Origin: Euryhalocaulis caribicus
GTDB taxonomy: Bacteria; Pseudomonadota; Alphaproteobacteria; Caulobacterales; Maricaulaceae
Direction: 5' to 3'
NCBI RefSeq assembly: GCF_000412185.1
Contig: NZ_ASJA01000005.1
Span: 124,001 to 188,000 of the forward strand
Length of the DNA: 64,000 nt
Shown: positions 26,960 to 34,955 of the stretch, piece after piece
How the letters are laid out: each line of letters begins with the position of its first letter
Numbering within the stretch: the stretch's first letter is position 1
The notes under the pieces: generated by a model
The model's input: only the letters and a program-made list of their open reading frames with translations
What the model was told of the DNA's origin: nothing
The model's database searches: none
Translations under genes and position numbers: made by a program

Positions 26960-29137
26960 CTAGAAATCGGCCGAAACCGACACGAAGACGCTGCGCGGCG
27001 CGCTCAGCACCAGGTAATTCGCGCCCGGAAAGCCGCCCGCCGAAGCCCAGTAGGACTCGTCGGTGAGGTTCTCCATGCGCGCCCGGAAGGTCACGCCGCG
27101 GTCATAGAGCGTGGTCTCATAGCGCACGCCGGCGTCCAGACGGGTCCAGGAATCCAGCTGGATCGTGTTCGCCTGATTGGTTTCCTGCTCGCCGGTATAG
27201 ATGATGCGGCCATCAAGGGTCAGGCCGGGCACGGCCGGAACGTCCCATTCGGCGTTCAGATTGGCCTGAACCTCGGGCACGCCGATGGCGGTCTTGCCGT
27301 CGAACTGGCCGTTCTGGGTGCGCGAAAGCTCCGCGTCCAGAAGCGTCAGGCCGCCTAGAAGACGGACATTTTCGGCCAGTTCGCCGAACACGCTCAACTC
27401 GATCCCGGTGTTTTCCTGCTCTCCGGCGACCGAGAAGACATTGTTTTCGACAAAGGCGCTGGGCAGCGTGGTCGAAAACGCGCTCAGCGTGCCGCCGAAT
27501 CCGTCCCAGTCCACCTTGATCCCGGCCTCATACTGCTCGGCGGTGAAGGGGGCGAAGACCTCGCCGGCATTCTCCACCGGCGCGCCGCCGCTGGTGGCCG
27601 GGGCGGTCTGGCCGGGGATCAGCGCCTCGGCATAGTTGGCGTAGAGCGAAACCCGGTCGCTGGCGCGATAGACCAGCGCGAAAGCCGGGGTGATCGCGTC
27701 ATCCTCATACCGCGAAAGCTCCGCGCCGGTATTATAATCAAAGGAGGCGGTCTCGATATTCTGATAGCGCGCGCCCAGCGTCGCCAGCAGGCGGCCGTCG
27801 AACAGCGACACGATATCGGCGATGGCGAGGCTGGAATTATCCACTTCCTCGGTCACCAGCGGATCGGACAGATCGCCGCCGACAAAGAAATCCGGGGCCG
27901 GCGGGGCGACCGCGAACGGGTCATAGAGATCGCCCGCGAAACCGGCGAAACTGGAAAAGGCGTAGGCATTTTCAGATTCCGACGAAATGGCGGAGCCGGA
28001 CGCGATCAGGCGGTGGCCGATGGCGCCGGTTTCGAACTCCGCCCGCACGCCGGCGTCGGCGGAGAGGATATTGTCCTCCCGCACATTGTCGAAGCGATAG
28101 GCGGTGGTGACCCCGTCCGCCTGGGCGCTGGGATTGGCCAGCACATTGTCCTCTTCGCCATTGCGCGCGCCGGCCGCAGCCCAGACGGTGACATTGTCCG
28201 TCAGGTCGAATTCGCCGCGCACCGCGCCGAACAGCTGGCGCTCGTCCGTATAGGTCCAGGGCTGGGCGAAATTGACGCTGGCGTCCGGCGGCTCCGGGAT
28301 CTCGCCCAGCGGGGTGACGCTGGGGCGCGGGGCGTCGATGCGGTGGTCCTGAAAGCCGATATCGGCGGAGAAGCGGAAGCGCGGGCCCTGATAATCGGCT
28401 CCGGCGGACAGCACCGTCAGCTCCCGGTCCTGATTGTCCACGGCGGTCTCGCCGTCGCGGCGCACGGCGTTCACGCGCAGGCCCAGCGCGTCATCGGCGC
28501 CGAAGCGGCGGCCGATATCCAGCGCGCCATAGCCCTGTCCCTGGTTGCCATAACCAACGGTCAGGCGGGTGAGGGGATCGTCCGGGGCGCGCTTGGGCAC
28601 AAGGTTGAAGGCGCCGCCCACGCCGCTGCCGCCGGGCGCGGCGCCGTTCAGGAAGGAATTGGCGCCGCGGAAGACCTCCACGCGCTCCAGCATCTCGGCG
28701 GCCACGAACTGGCGCGGCAGGATGCCGTAGACGCCGTTATAGGTCATGTCGTCCGAATAGACCGGGAAGCCGCGGATGACATAAAGCTCCTGAAAATTGC
28801 CGAAGCCGCGCGCCACGCGCACGACCGGATCGTTCTGGAGGACATCGGCCACGCTTTCGGCCTGCTGGTCGCGGATCAGCTTTTCGGTGTAGGCGGTGGC
28901 GTTGAACGGCAGGTCCATGAAATCGACATTGCCCAGCATGCCCGCGCGTCCGCCGCGCGCCACCTGACCGCCTTCATATTCGTTCAGAAGGCCGACCTGG
29001 GAGCCGTCGCCCAGCACGATGATGGTGTCGAGCGCCGCGGTCTGCGTTTCCGCATTCTCCGCATCCTGCGCCTGCGCGCCCAAGCCCGCCGCGCCCGCCA
29101 GCGCCATCGCCGAAACGGTGGTGATAAGGAATTTCAT
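26960..29137 (-). CDS. TonB-dependent siderophore receptor
   Basis: The protein has 725 aa from the ATG at 29137, with GGGGGC just upstream and a signal peptide ending in AQAQ. The plug contains LYVIRGFPVYSDDMTYNGVYGI and LERVEVFRGANSFLNGAAPGGSGVGGAFN, characteristic of ferric-siderophore receptors. The barrel includes VSLYANYAEALIPGQTAP and closes with a phenylalanine (VSADF). Imports a ferric siderophore through TonB/ExbBD. A Fur-like palindrome lies 40-54 bp upstream of the start. The next two genes of the operon are a membrane protein and a PepSY protein. Confidence 0.93.
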   Translation of the reverse strand: MKFLITTVSAMALAGAAGLGAQAQDAENAETQTAALDTIIVLGDGSQVGLLNEYEGGQVARGGRAGMLGNVDFMDLPFNATAYTEKLIRDQQAESVADVLQNDPVVRVARGFGNFQELYVIRGFPVYSDDMTYNGVYGILPRQFVAAEMLERVEVFRGANSFLNGAAPGGSGVGGAFNLVPKRAPDDPLTRLTVGYGNQGQGYGALDIGRRFGADDALGLRVNAVRRDGETAVDNQDRELTVLSAGADYQGPRFRFSADIGFQDHRIDAPRPSVTPLGEIPEPPDASVNFAQPWTYTDERQLFGAVRGEFDLTDNVTVWAAAGARNGEEDNVLANPSAQADGVTTAYRFDNVREDNILSADAGVRAEFETGAIGHRLIASGSAISSESENAYAFSSFAGFAGDLYDPFAVAPPAPDFFVGGDLSDPLVTEEVDNSSLAIADIVSLFDGRLLATLGARYQNIETASFDYNTGAELSRYEDDAITPAFALVYRASDRVSLYANYAEALIPGQTAPATSGGAPVENAGEVFAPFTAEQYEAGIKVDWDGFGGTLSAFSTTLPSAFVENNVFSVAGEQENTGIELSVFGELAENVRLLGGLTLLDAELSRTQNGQFDGKTAIGVPEVQANLNAEWDVPAVPGLTLDGRIIYTGEQETNQANTIQLDSWTRLDAGVRYETTLYDRGVTFRARMENLTDESYWASAGGFPGANYLVLSAPRSVFVSVSADF

Positions 29138-29168
29138 GATTTTGCCCCCGCGAACCCTGCCGCCATTC

Positions 29169-29199
29169 AATGAGATTGCGAGTAATTCGCATTATTGTT
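29169..29199 (-). promoter_or_regulatory. Fur-like operator upstream of the siderophore receptor
   Basis: TGCGA-GTAAT-TCGCA (29177-29191) is a perfect inverted repeat inside a longer AT-rich, partly symmetric stretch (29169-29199) with ATGAGA and TTATTG flanks. Its form and position suit an alphaproteobacterial Fur box. Regulation by iron is inferred. Confidence 0.6.
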
Positions 29200-29275
29200 T
29201 GTGCGGTGCAAGACAGCGACGTGCAAGTCGCGCGCGGCGTCCGGTCACGGGGGGAAGCGTTGCGGCGGCCCGGCG

Positions 29276-30160
29276 TCAGCCAGCGGCGCGGAGCCGGGCC
29301 TTGCGGCGCGCCCGCATGACGGCGTTGAGCTGCGCGCCGAGGCAGATGACATAGGACGACACCCACATCCACATCAGCAGCGCGGCCACCGCGCCCAGCG
29401 ACCCGAAGGTTTTGTTGTAATTGGCGAAATCGGCCGCGTAGATCGAGAACAGCCCCGAGGCGGCGATCCAGACAATGGCGGCGAACAGGGCGCCGGGGGT
29501 GAACCATTTGAAACGGCGGTCCCGCTTGTGCGCCGGCGCCCACTGATAAAGCGCGGCGACCGCGGTCATGAACAGCAGGATCACGCCCGCCCAGCGCGCC
29601 AGATGGATCAGGATTTCGCTGAGCGTGCCGATCCGCAGCGCCTCCAGCACGGGCGGGATGGCAGCGATGGCGGTCACCGAAAGAAGGGCGAAGATCACCC
29701 CGCCCACGGTGAAGCCCAGAGACATGATGTAATGTTTCACCATGCCGCGCGTCTCCTCCACCTCATAGGCGACATTCAGCGCCGCGATCAGCGCCCGCGC
29801 GCCCTTGGACGAGGCCCAGAACGCGAAGGCCAGCGCCAGAATCGCGCCAAACCCGGCGCCGGCCTTGTCGGCGGAGGCTATGGATTCAAGCTGGTCGGAG
29901 ATGATGGAATAGGCGTCCGGCGGCATCAGGGTTTGCAGGATCTGCATCTGGCGGAAAACCGCCTCCGGGTCGGCGAAGAATCCCCAGATGGTCAGGGCCG
30001 CGCCCAGCGCCGGAAACACCGCCAGAAAACCGAAAAAGGCGACGCCCGCCGCCAGAAGCCCCAGATTGTTCCGGCCGACGCGGTCCATGACCTGCCGTCC
30101 GATGGAAAATGCGATCCGAAGCCCGGCCCGGGCGCGGGCCAGCGGTTTTGCGTGCGTCAT
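29276..30160 (-). CDS. YihY/BrkB-family membrane protein
   Basis: The protein has 294 aa. NNLGLLAAGVAFFGFLAVFPALGA is the conserved first helix, and further helices include LALAFAFWASSKGARALIAALNVAYEVEETRG and the C-terminal FGSLGAVAALLMWMWVSSYVICLGAQLNAV. These define the YihY/BrkB family (formerly mis-called ribonuclease BN). Function in general is unresolved, possibly envelope transport. It is divergent from the phospholipase D-type gene at 30338. Confidence 0.92.
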   Translation of the reverse strand: MTHAKPLARARAGLRIAFSIGRQVMDRVGRNNLGLLAAGVAFFGFLAVFPALGAALTIWGFFADPEAVFRQMQILQTLMPPDAYSIISDQLESIASADKAGAGFGAILALAFAFWASSKGARALIAALNVAYEVEETRGMVKHYIMSLGFTVGGVIFALLSVTAIAAIPPVLEALRIGTLSEILIHLARWAGVILLFMTAVAALYQWAPAHKRDRRFKWFTPGALFAAIVWIAASGLFSIYAADFANYNKTFGSLGAVAALLMWMWVSSYVICLGAQLNAVMRARRKARLRAAG

Positions 30161-30337
30161 GGGCGCAATAGCGATTCATTGGCGCGCCGGGTTCCCGGCG
30201 CGCGACACTTTGACAGCCAATCTGGCAAAGCGCAGACCTTGAAACCATTCCGGCGCGGCGGCGTTGCAATCGCGTCCCGTCCAGAAAGAGTTGCAGGACC
30301 ATAGCGATGGCAAGACACCGCGTGCGGAAATCCGCTC

Positions 30338-31768
30338 ATGGATGACTCCCGTTTTCTGATACCGGGCCAGACATGCTGGCGGGTCGAGCAGGCCGGCAAG
30401 TTCTCCGTGCTGATCGACGGGTGCGATTATTACCGCGCCCTGAAACGCTGCATTCTCCAGGCGCGGGAGCAGGTCCTGATGATCGGCTGGGACTTCGATA
30501 CGCGGATCGAGTTCGAGCCCGAGGGAAAAACCCTGGAAGGCCCCAACAAGCTGGGCCCGTTCCTGAACTGGCTGACAGAGACGCGGCCGGATCTGGAAGT
30601 CCGTTTGCTGCGCTGGAATCTGGGGCTGTGGGAGGCGCTGAAACGCGGCGAGACCCCGCTATTCCTGTTGCGCTGGATGATGGGCGAGGAAGTTCATATC
30701 CGGCTGGACGCGGCGCATCCCCCGGCGGCCAGCCATCACCAGAAATTCGTTGTGATCGACGATGCGCTGGCCTTTTGCGGCGGCATCGATTTGACCAAGG
30801 GCCGCTGGGACACGCGCGAACACCTGGACCGCAACCCGTCCCGCCGGTCGGGCCGCGGCGCGCCGCTGGGCCCGTGGCATGACGCGACGACCTGCGTCGA
30901 TGGCGAAGCCGCCAAGGCGCTGGGCGATCTGGGGCGGATCCGCTGGAAGCGGGCCACCGGCGAGGAGCTTACGGCCCCGGAAAGCAAGCACACGCTGTGG
31001 CCCGAGGATATCGAACCCACCCTGACCGGGGTGGAGCTGGGCATATCCCGGACCATGGGCTCGTTCGACAAATATCCCGAGACGCTGGAGATCGAGACGC
31101 TGACCCTCAAGGCGATCCGCGAGGCGAGGAAGACCCTTTATATCGAGAGCCAGTATTTTGCCTCCCGCCGCATCGCCGAGGCGATGATCGAGCGCCTTCA
31201 GGAGGAGGATGGACCGGAAATCGTGGTGGTGACGCCCGAGTCGCAGGCGGGCTGGCTGGAGGAAAAGACCATGGGGTCGGCCCGCGCCAAGCTGCTGAGC
31301 CTGGTCGAGAAATCCGATCCGCATGACCGCTTCCGCATCTTTTATCCGGTGACCGCGAAGGGGACGCCGGTCTATGTCCACGCCAAGATCATGGCGGTGG
31401 ACGACCGGCTGTTGAAGATCGGGTCCGCCAATCTGAACAACCGCTCCATGGGATACGACACCGAATGCGACATCTCGCTGGAGGCGGGGGCGGAAGACGG
31501 ACACTTGCAGCGGACCATAACCGGGGTCCGGAATGACCTTCTGGCCGAGCATCTGGGCCTCAGCGTGGAAGACGTGGAAAAGCGGCTGGAAGAGGCGGAC
31601 GGCTCCATCATCGCGGTGATCGATTCCGGCCGCGAAGGCCGGCATCTGGAGCCGCTGCCCATCCGGCAGCTGGACGCGGCGGACGAGGTAATGTCCGAAC
31701 AGGAAATGCTGGATCCGATCCGGCCCTTCTCGCTGCGGCGCGCCATTCGCCGGCGTATCGGCCTCTGA
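30338..31768 (+). CDS. Phospholipase D / cardiolipin-synthase-like protein
   Basis: The protein has 476 aa with two HKD motifs. The first is HHQKFVVIDDALAFCGGIDL (His134, Lys136, Asp141) and the second is VHAKIMAVDDRLLKIGSANLNNRSMG (His348, Lys350, Asp355). Both are intact, so phosphodiester transfer or hydrolysis activity is likely. No N-terminal membrane helices are visible, unlike typical cardiolipin synthase; eukaryotic-type PLD-like bacterial proteins have this layout. The spacer from the YihY gene (177 bp) probably holds divergent promoters. Confidence 0.9.
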   Translation: MDDSRFLIPGQTCWRVEQAGKFSVLIDGCDYYRALKRCILQAREQVLMIGWDFDTRIEFEPEGKTLEGPNKLGPFLNWLTETRPDLEVRLLRWNLGLWEALKRGETPLFLLRWMMGEEVHIRLDAAHPPAASHHQKFVVIDDALAFCGGIDLTKGRWDTREHLDRNPSRRSGRGAPLGPWHDATTCVDGEAAKALGDLGRIRWKRATGEELTAPESKHTLWPEDIEPTLTGVELGISRTMGSFDKYPETLEIETLTLKAIREARKTLYIESQYFASRRIAEAMIERLQEEDGPEIVVVTPESQAGWLEEKTMGSARAKLLSLVEKSDPHDRFRIFYPVTAKGTPVYVHAKIMAVDDRLLKIGSANLNNRSMGYDTECDISLEAGAEDGHLQRTITGVRNDLLAEHLGLSVEDVEKRLEEADGSIIAVIDSGREGRHLEPLPIRQLDAADEVMSEQEMLDPIRPFSLRRAIRRRIGL

Positions 31769-31842
31769 TTGCCGGTCGCGTCATCTTGCTCTCGCCGCCC
31801 CGATGCGCCAGCTAGAGAAGCGGCAAGAACGGGGTTTCAGCG

Positions 31843-32751
31843 ATGAGTGACCAGTCCGGAGACAACCAGAGCGCATCGGATATGCCCAGCAGCGAGGATC
31901 TGGCCGCGCGGCTGGTCCGGCTGCTGCAGGTCGAGACGCTGGACACCGATCTCTATCGCGGTCCGCGCAATCCCGGCGGGCAGGGCCGCGTGTTTGGCGG
32001 GCAGGTGATCGGCCAGGCGCTGATGGCCGCGACCGGCTCCATCGAGGACGACAAGGTCGCCCATTCCCTGCACGCCTATTTCATGCGGCCCGGGGACGAG
32101 CAGTTGCCCATCATCTACCGCGTGGAGCGCGACCATGACGGCGGCAGCTTCGCCACGCGGCGCATCATCGCCATCCAGAACGGCAAGCCGATCCTGAACA
32201 TGGCGGCGTCGTTCCAGCGGCCGGAGACGGGCCTGTCGCACCAGTTCGACATGCCGGAGGCGCCGGACCCGGACACGCTGCCCACCGAGAGCGAGGTGGT
32301 GTTGCGCCACCGCGACCGGCTGCCCGAGCCCTTTGTCGAATTCATCACGCGCCGCAGGCCGATCGAAGTGCGCCACGCGGATGAATGGACTCTGGCCAGT
32401 CCGCGGAAGGGGGAGCCCCGCCGCCGCCTGTGGTTCCGCGCCGCCGGGCCGCTGGGCGATGATCCGAAAATGCACCGCGCCGTGCTGTCCTACGCCTCGG
32501 ACATGGCGCTGATGGGGGCCTGCATGCAGCCGCACGGGGTGAGCTGGCTGACCGACCGGATGCAGACGGCCAGCCTGGATCACGCCGTCTGGCTGCATGA
32601 CGATTTCCGGGCCGATGAGTGGCTGCTCTACGCGACCGACAGCCCGTGGTCGGGCGGCGGGCGCGGCTTCAATCGCGGCCAGATATTCACCCGTGACGGG
32701 CGGCTGGTCGCCAGCACCGCGCAGGAAGCCCTGATCCGCCTGAAGGACTAG
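31843..32751 (+). CDS. tesB: Acyl-CoA thioesterase II
   Basis: The protein has 302 aa. The double hot-dog fold begins with LLQVETLDTDLYRGPRNPGGQGRVFGGQVIGQAL and includes HSLHAYFMRPGDEQLPIIYRVERDHDGGSFATRRI. The second half has LSYASDMALMGACMQPHG and DHAVWLHDDFRADEWLLYATDSPWSGGGRGFNRGQIF. These are all strongly conserved in TesB. It hydrolyses medium- to long-chain acyl-CoA in the cytoplasm. Convergent with the XRE gene, sharing CTAG at 32748-32751. Confidence 0.93.
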   Translation: MSDQSGDNQSASDMPSSEDLAARLVRLLQVETLDTDLYRGPRNPGGQGRVFGGQVIGQALMAATGSIEDDKVAHSLHAYFMRPGDEQLPIIYRVERDHDGGSFATRRIIAIQNGKPILNMAASFQRPETGLSHQFDMPEAPDPDTLPTESEVVLRHRDRLPEPFVEFITRRRPIEVRHADEWTLASPRKGEPRRRLWFRAAGPLGDDPKMHRAVLSYASDMALMGACMQPHGVSWLTDRMQTASLDHAVWLHDDFRADEWLLYATDSPWSGGGRGFNRGQIFTRDGRLVASTAQEALIRLKD

Positions 32752-33410
32752 TCGGAGACCGGCTCGGCCTTGCGTTCGGCTTCCATCCGGCGGGCCTGCA
32801 GCAGCGTCTCGAGATGGATGTCGCCGCTGCCGCCGCACACGCCCATGATCATCGCTTCCTCGCCCTCGCCGACGATGTAGGCGTGGCCCATATTGGAGTC
32901 GATATAGAAGGACTCCCATTTGCGCAGGATCACCGGATCGTAGAATTCGGTATGAACCTCGACCACGCCTTCCAGCACGAAAATATATTCCTCGCCGGCG
33001 TGGCGGACCAGCTCGCCAAATTCCTCGATCGACTTGGCGCGGACCTTGGTCATGATCGGAATCATGCGCTTCTTACGAAGGTCCGTGCACAGATAATAGT
33101 AATCGTAGTTCGGGGTTTCGACGCGCAGGGCGTCGTCCATCGTGCCCTTGCTCTTGCGGCCCGTGATGGCGCCGTTGGCGGCGCTTTCCGGCGGGGTGCT
33201 GAACAGGTCCGACATGGGAATCGACAGGCGCTGGCTGAGCTGTTGCAGCTTGTCGTAGGTCAGCGTCAGGCGGTCGTGTTCGATCTTGGACAGCGTGGAT
33301 AGCGGGATGCCCGATTGCGCGCTCATCTCCTTGAGCGTCCAGCCGTTGCGCTTGCGTATGTCGCGTACGACCGTGCCCAGCGTGGCGCGCGACTCCCCGT
33401 CTTCACTCAT
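32748..33410 (-). CDS. XRE-family regulator with C-terminal cupin
   Basis: The protein has 220 aa. The helix-turn-helix covers about residues 10-66 (WTLKEMSAQSGIPLSTLSKIEHDRLTLTYDKL). The cupin covers about 120-195, with RHAGEEYIFVLEGVVEVH and a later GHAYIVGEGEE that supply candidate metal or ligand residues. This two-domain type commonly regulates amino-acid or peptide catabolism. It is divergent from the M19-like gene at 33689 with 278 bp between, so it likely controls the downstream D-amino-acid locus. Confidence 0.88.
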   Translation of the reverse strand: MSEDGESRATLGTVVRDIRKRNGWTLKEMSAQSGIPLSTLSKIEHDRLTLTYDKLQQLSQRLSIPMSDLFSTPPESAANGAITGRKSKGTMDDALRVETPNYDYYYLCTDLRKKRMIPIMTKVRAKSIEEFGELVRHAGEEYIFVLEGVVEVHTEFYDPVILRKWESFYIDSNMGHAYIVGEGEEAMIMGVCGGSGDIHLETLLQARRMEAERKAEPVSD

Positions 33411-33619
33411 CCGAACTCTCCACTCGAAACGGCTCGTCTGGCCGGACCCCGATTTCCCGATTGGAAAATCCTGACCCGAACAGGATCAAACCTAATCGCC
33501 CCGGCCGGGCTTTGCAAAAACCCTTTGAAGTCAGGGGGCTGCGCCGGGCGCTTCAGGCCCGCGGGGCGCGACTCAAAACGTCCTGTAACAGCTAAAATTA
33601 TCATATTAGAGAAACTTGG

Positions 33620-33648
33620 TTGACAATTTTCTGATCGGGATCATTCTG
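33620..33648 (+). promoter_or_regulatory. Possible promoter of the M19-receptor-hydrolase locus
   Basis: TTGACA at 33620-33625 is followed after 17 bases by ATTCTG, a weak -10. The inverted repeat AGAAA...TTTCT spans it, with the same half-site as the palindrome at 47078-47095. The M19-like start is at 33689. Confidence 0.35.
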
Positions 33649-33688
33649 TGCGGTTAACGGGAGAGACGAAGGAAAAGAGGGGAAGCCA

Positions 33689-34909
33689 ATGGGCGCGTTT
33701 GCCGCAAAAGGCCGGGGGATCGCATCGCCGTCCCGGCGCGGTCTGCTGAAGGGATTTGGCGCCGCCGCCCTGGTTTCCGCCCCGGGCATGGCCTGGGCGC
33801 AGCAGGCGCTGCTGGCCGATGTTTCCGGTCCGGCCAAGGCCCTGATGGACCGGGCGGTGGTGATCGACATGCTCGGCCCGCTCAGCCTGGATTTCACCTC
33901 TGATGCTTTCCGCGACGCCCTGACCCCGGAAGAGGCCGAGGAATTCAGAACCTCCGGCGTCACCGCCTTTCACAATTCCTATGGCGTGGGCGGACCGGAC
34001 GCGCACCAGAGCGTGCTGCAATACATGGCCGCCTGGAACGGCTTCGTGGCGCGCAATGCCGGCTTGTTCACGCTGGTCGACCGCGCCGAAGACATTCAGG
34101 CCGCCAAGGATTCGGGCAAGATCGCCGTCATCATGGGCGTGCAGAACTCCTCTCATTTCCGCACCGCGGACGATGTCGAGCTGTTCTACGATCTGGGCCA
34201 GCGCGTATCCCAGCTGACCTATAATTCCCAGAACCGGCTGGGCTCCGGCAGCACGGACCGCGTGGATGGCGGGGTCAGCGATTTCGGCGCCTCCATCATC
34301 GCGAAAATGAACGAGATCGGGATGCTGGTCGATGTCTCCCATTGCGGCGACCAGACCACGCTGGACGCGATCGAGATTTCAGAGCGTCCCATCGCCATAA
34401 CCCATTCCAATTGCCGGGCGCTGAACGATCACCCGCGCCTGAAGACCGACGAGGCGATCCGCAAGCTGGCCGCCAAGGGCGGCGTGATGGGCATTACCGG
34501 GGTGCGCAATTTCGTGCGCGGCGAGGAGCCCACGAGCGTCGAGCATATTGTCGACCACATCGACCATGTCGCGCAGCTGACGGGGGTCGAGCATGTGGGC
34601 GTTGGCACGGACACCGATCTCAACGGCTATGACGATATGAGCCCGGAGATGAACAAGATGCTCCGCGCTTCCTACAAGGGGTCCTACGCCTTCCGCGACA
34701 AGCTGGACACGGACGGCTTCGACGATCCCGCGAAATTCTACCACCTGACCGAGGCGCTGCTGCGCCGGGGCTACGGGGACGATGATGTCCTTCTGATCAT
34801 GGGCGGCAACTTCCAGAGGCTGCTCACGGAAATCTGGTCCGATCACGACGCGTATCTGGAAAAGAAAGCCGCGAAAGAAGCCGAAAAGGCCAGCGGCGAC
34901 GGGGAGTAG
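33689..34909 (+). CDS. M19 dipeptidase-like protein with altered metal site
   Basis: The protein has 406 aa with a Tat-type signal (SRRGLLKGFGAAALVSAPGMAWA). The fold is renal-dipeptidase-like: VDVSHCGDQTT has His218, ITHSNCRALNDHPR has His239, and HVGVGTDTDL is also present. Canonical enzymes begin DGHND; here it is VIDMLGPL, and the bridging Glu (EGxH) is replaced by Gln152 in GVQNSSHF. Two of the usual metal-ligand positions are therefore lost while the later histidines remain. M19 enzymes cleave dipeptides, often with a C-terminal D-residue, which suits this locus. SD AGGGGAAG. A single-metal or non-peptidase activity is possible. Confidence 0.8.
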   Translation: MGAFAAKGRGIASPSRRGLLKGFGAAALVSAPGMAWAQQALLADVSGPAKALMDRAVVIDMLGPLSLDFTSDAFRDALTPEEAEEFRTSGVTAFHNSYGVGGPDAHQSVLQYMAAWNGFVARNAGLFTLVDRAEDIQAAKDSGKIAVIMGVQNSSHFRTADDVELFYDLGQRVSQLTYNSQNRLGSGSTDRVDGGVSDFGASIIAKMNEIGMLVDVSHCGDQTTLDAIEISERPIAITHSNCRALNDHPRLKTDEAIRKLAAKGGVMGITGVRNFVRGEEPTSVEHIVDHIDHVAQLTGVEHVGVGTDTDLNGYDDMSPEMNKMLRASYKGSYAFRDKLDTDGFDDPAKFYHLTEALLRRGYGDDDVLLIMGGNFQRLLTEIWSDHDAYLEKKAAKEAEKASGDGE

Positions 34910-34910
34910 C

Positions 34911-34928
34911 GGCGTCGGACGCCTTTTT
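34911..34928 (+). terminator. Short hairpin with T-tract after the M19-like gene
   Basis: GGCGT-CGG-ACGCC then TTTTT. The 5-bp stem is weak; it may be a partial terminator that lowers expression of the following receptor operon. Confidence 0.4.
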
Positions 34929-34955
34929 CTGAAATCTCGATGGGGGAGATTGAAC

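Noticed and set aside
29276-30160. Ribonuclease BN
   Set aside because: An old annotation for the YihY/BrkB family; the protein is an integral membrane protein without nuclease motifs.
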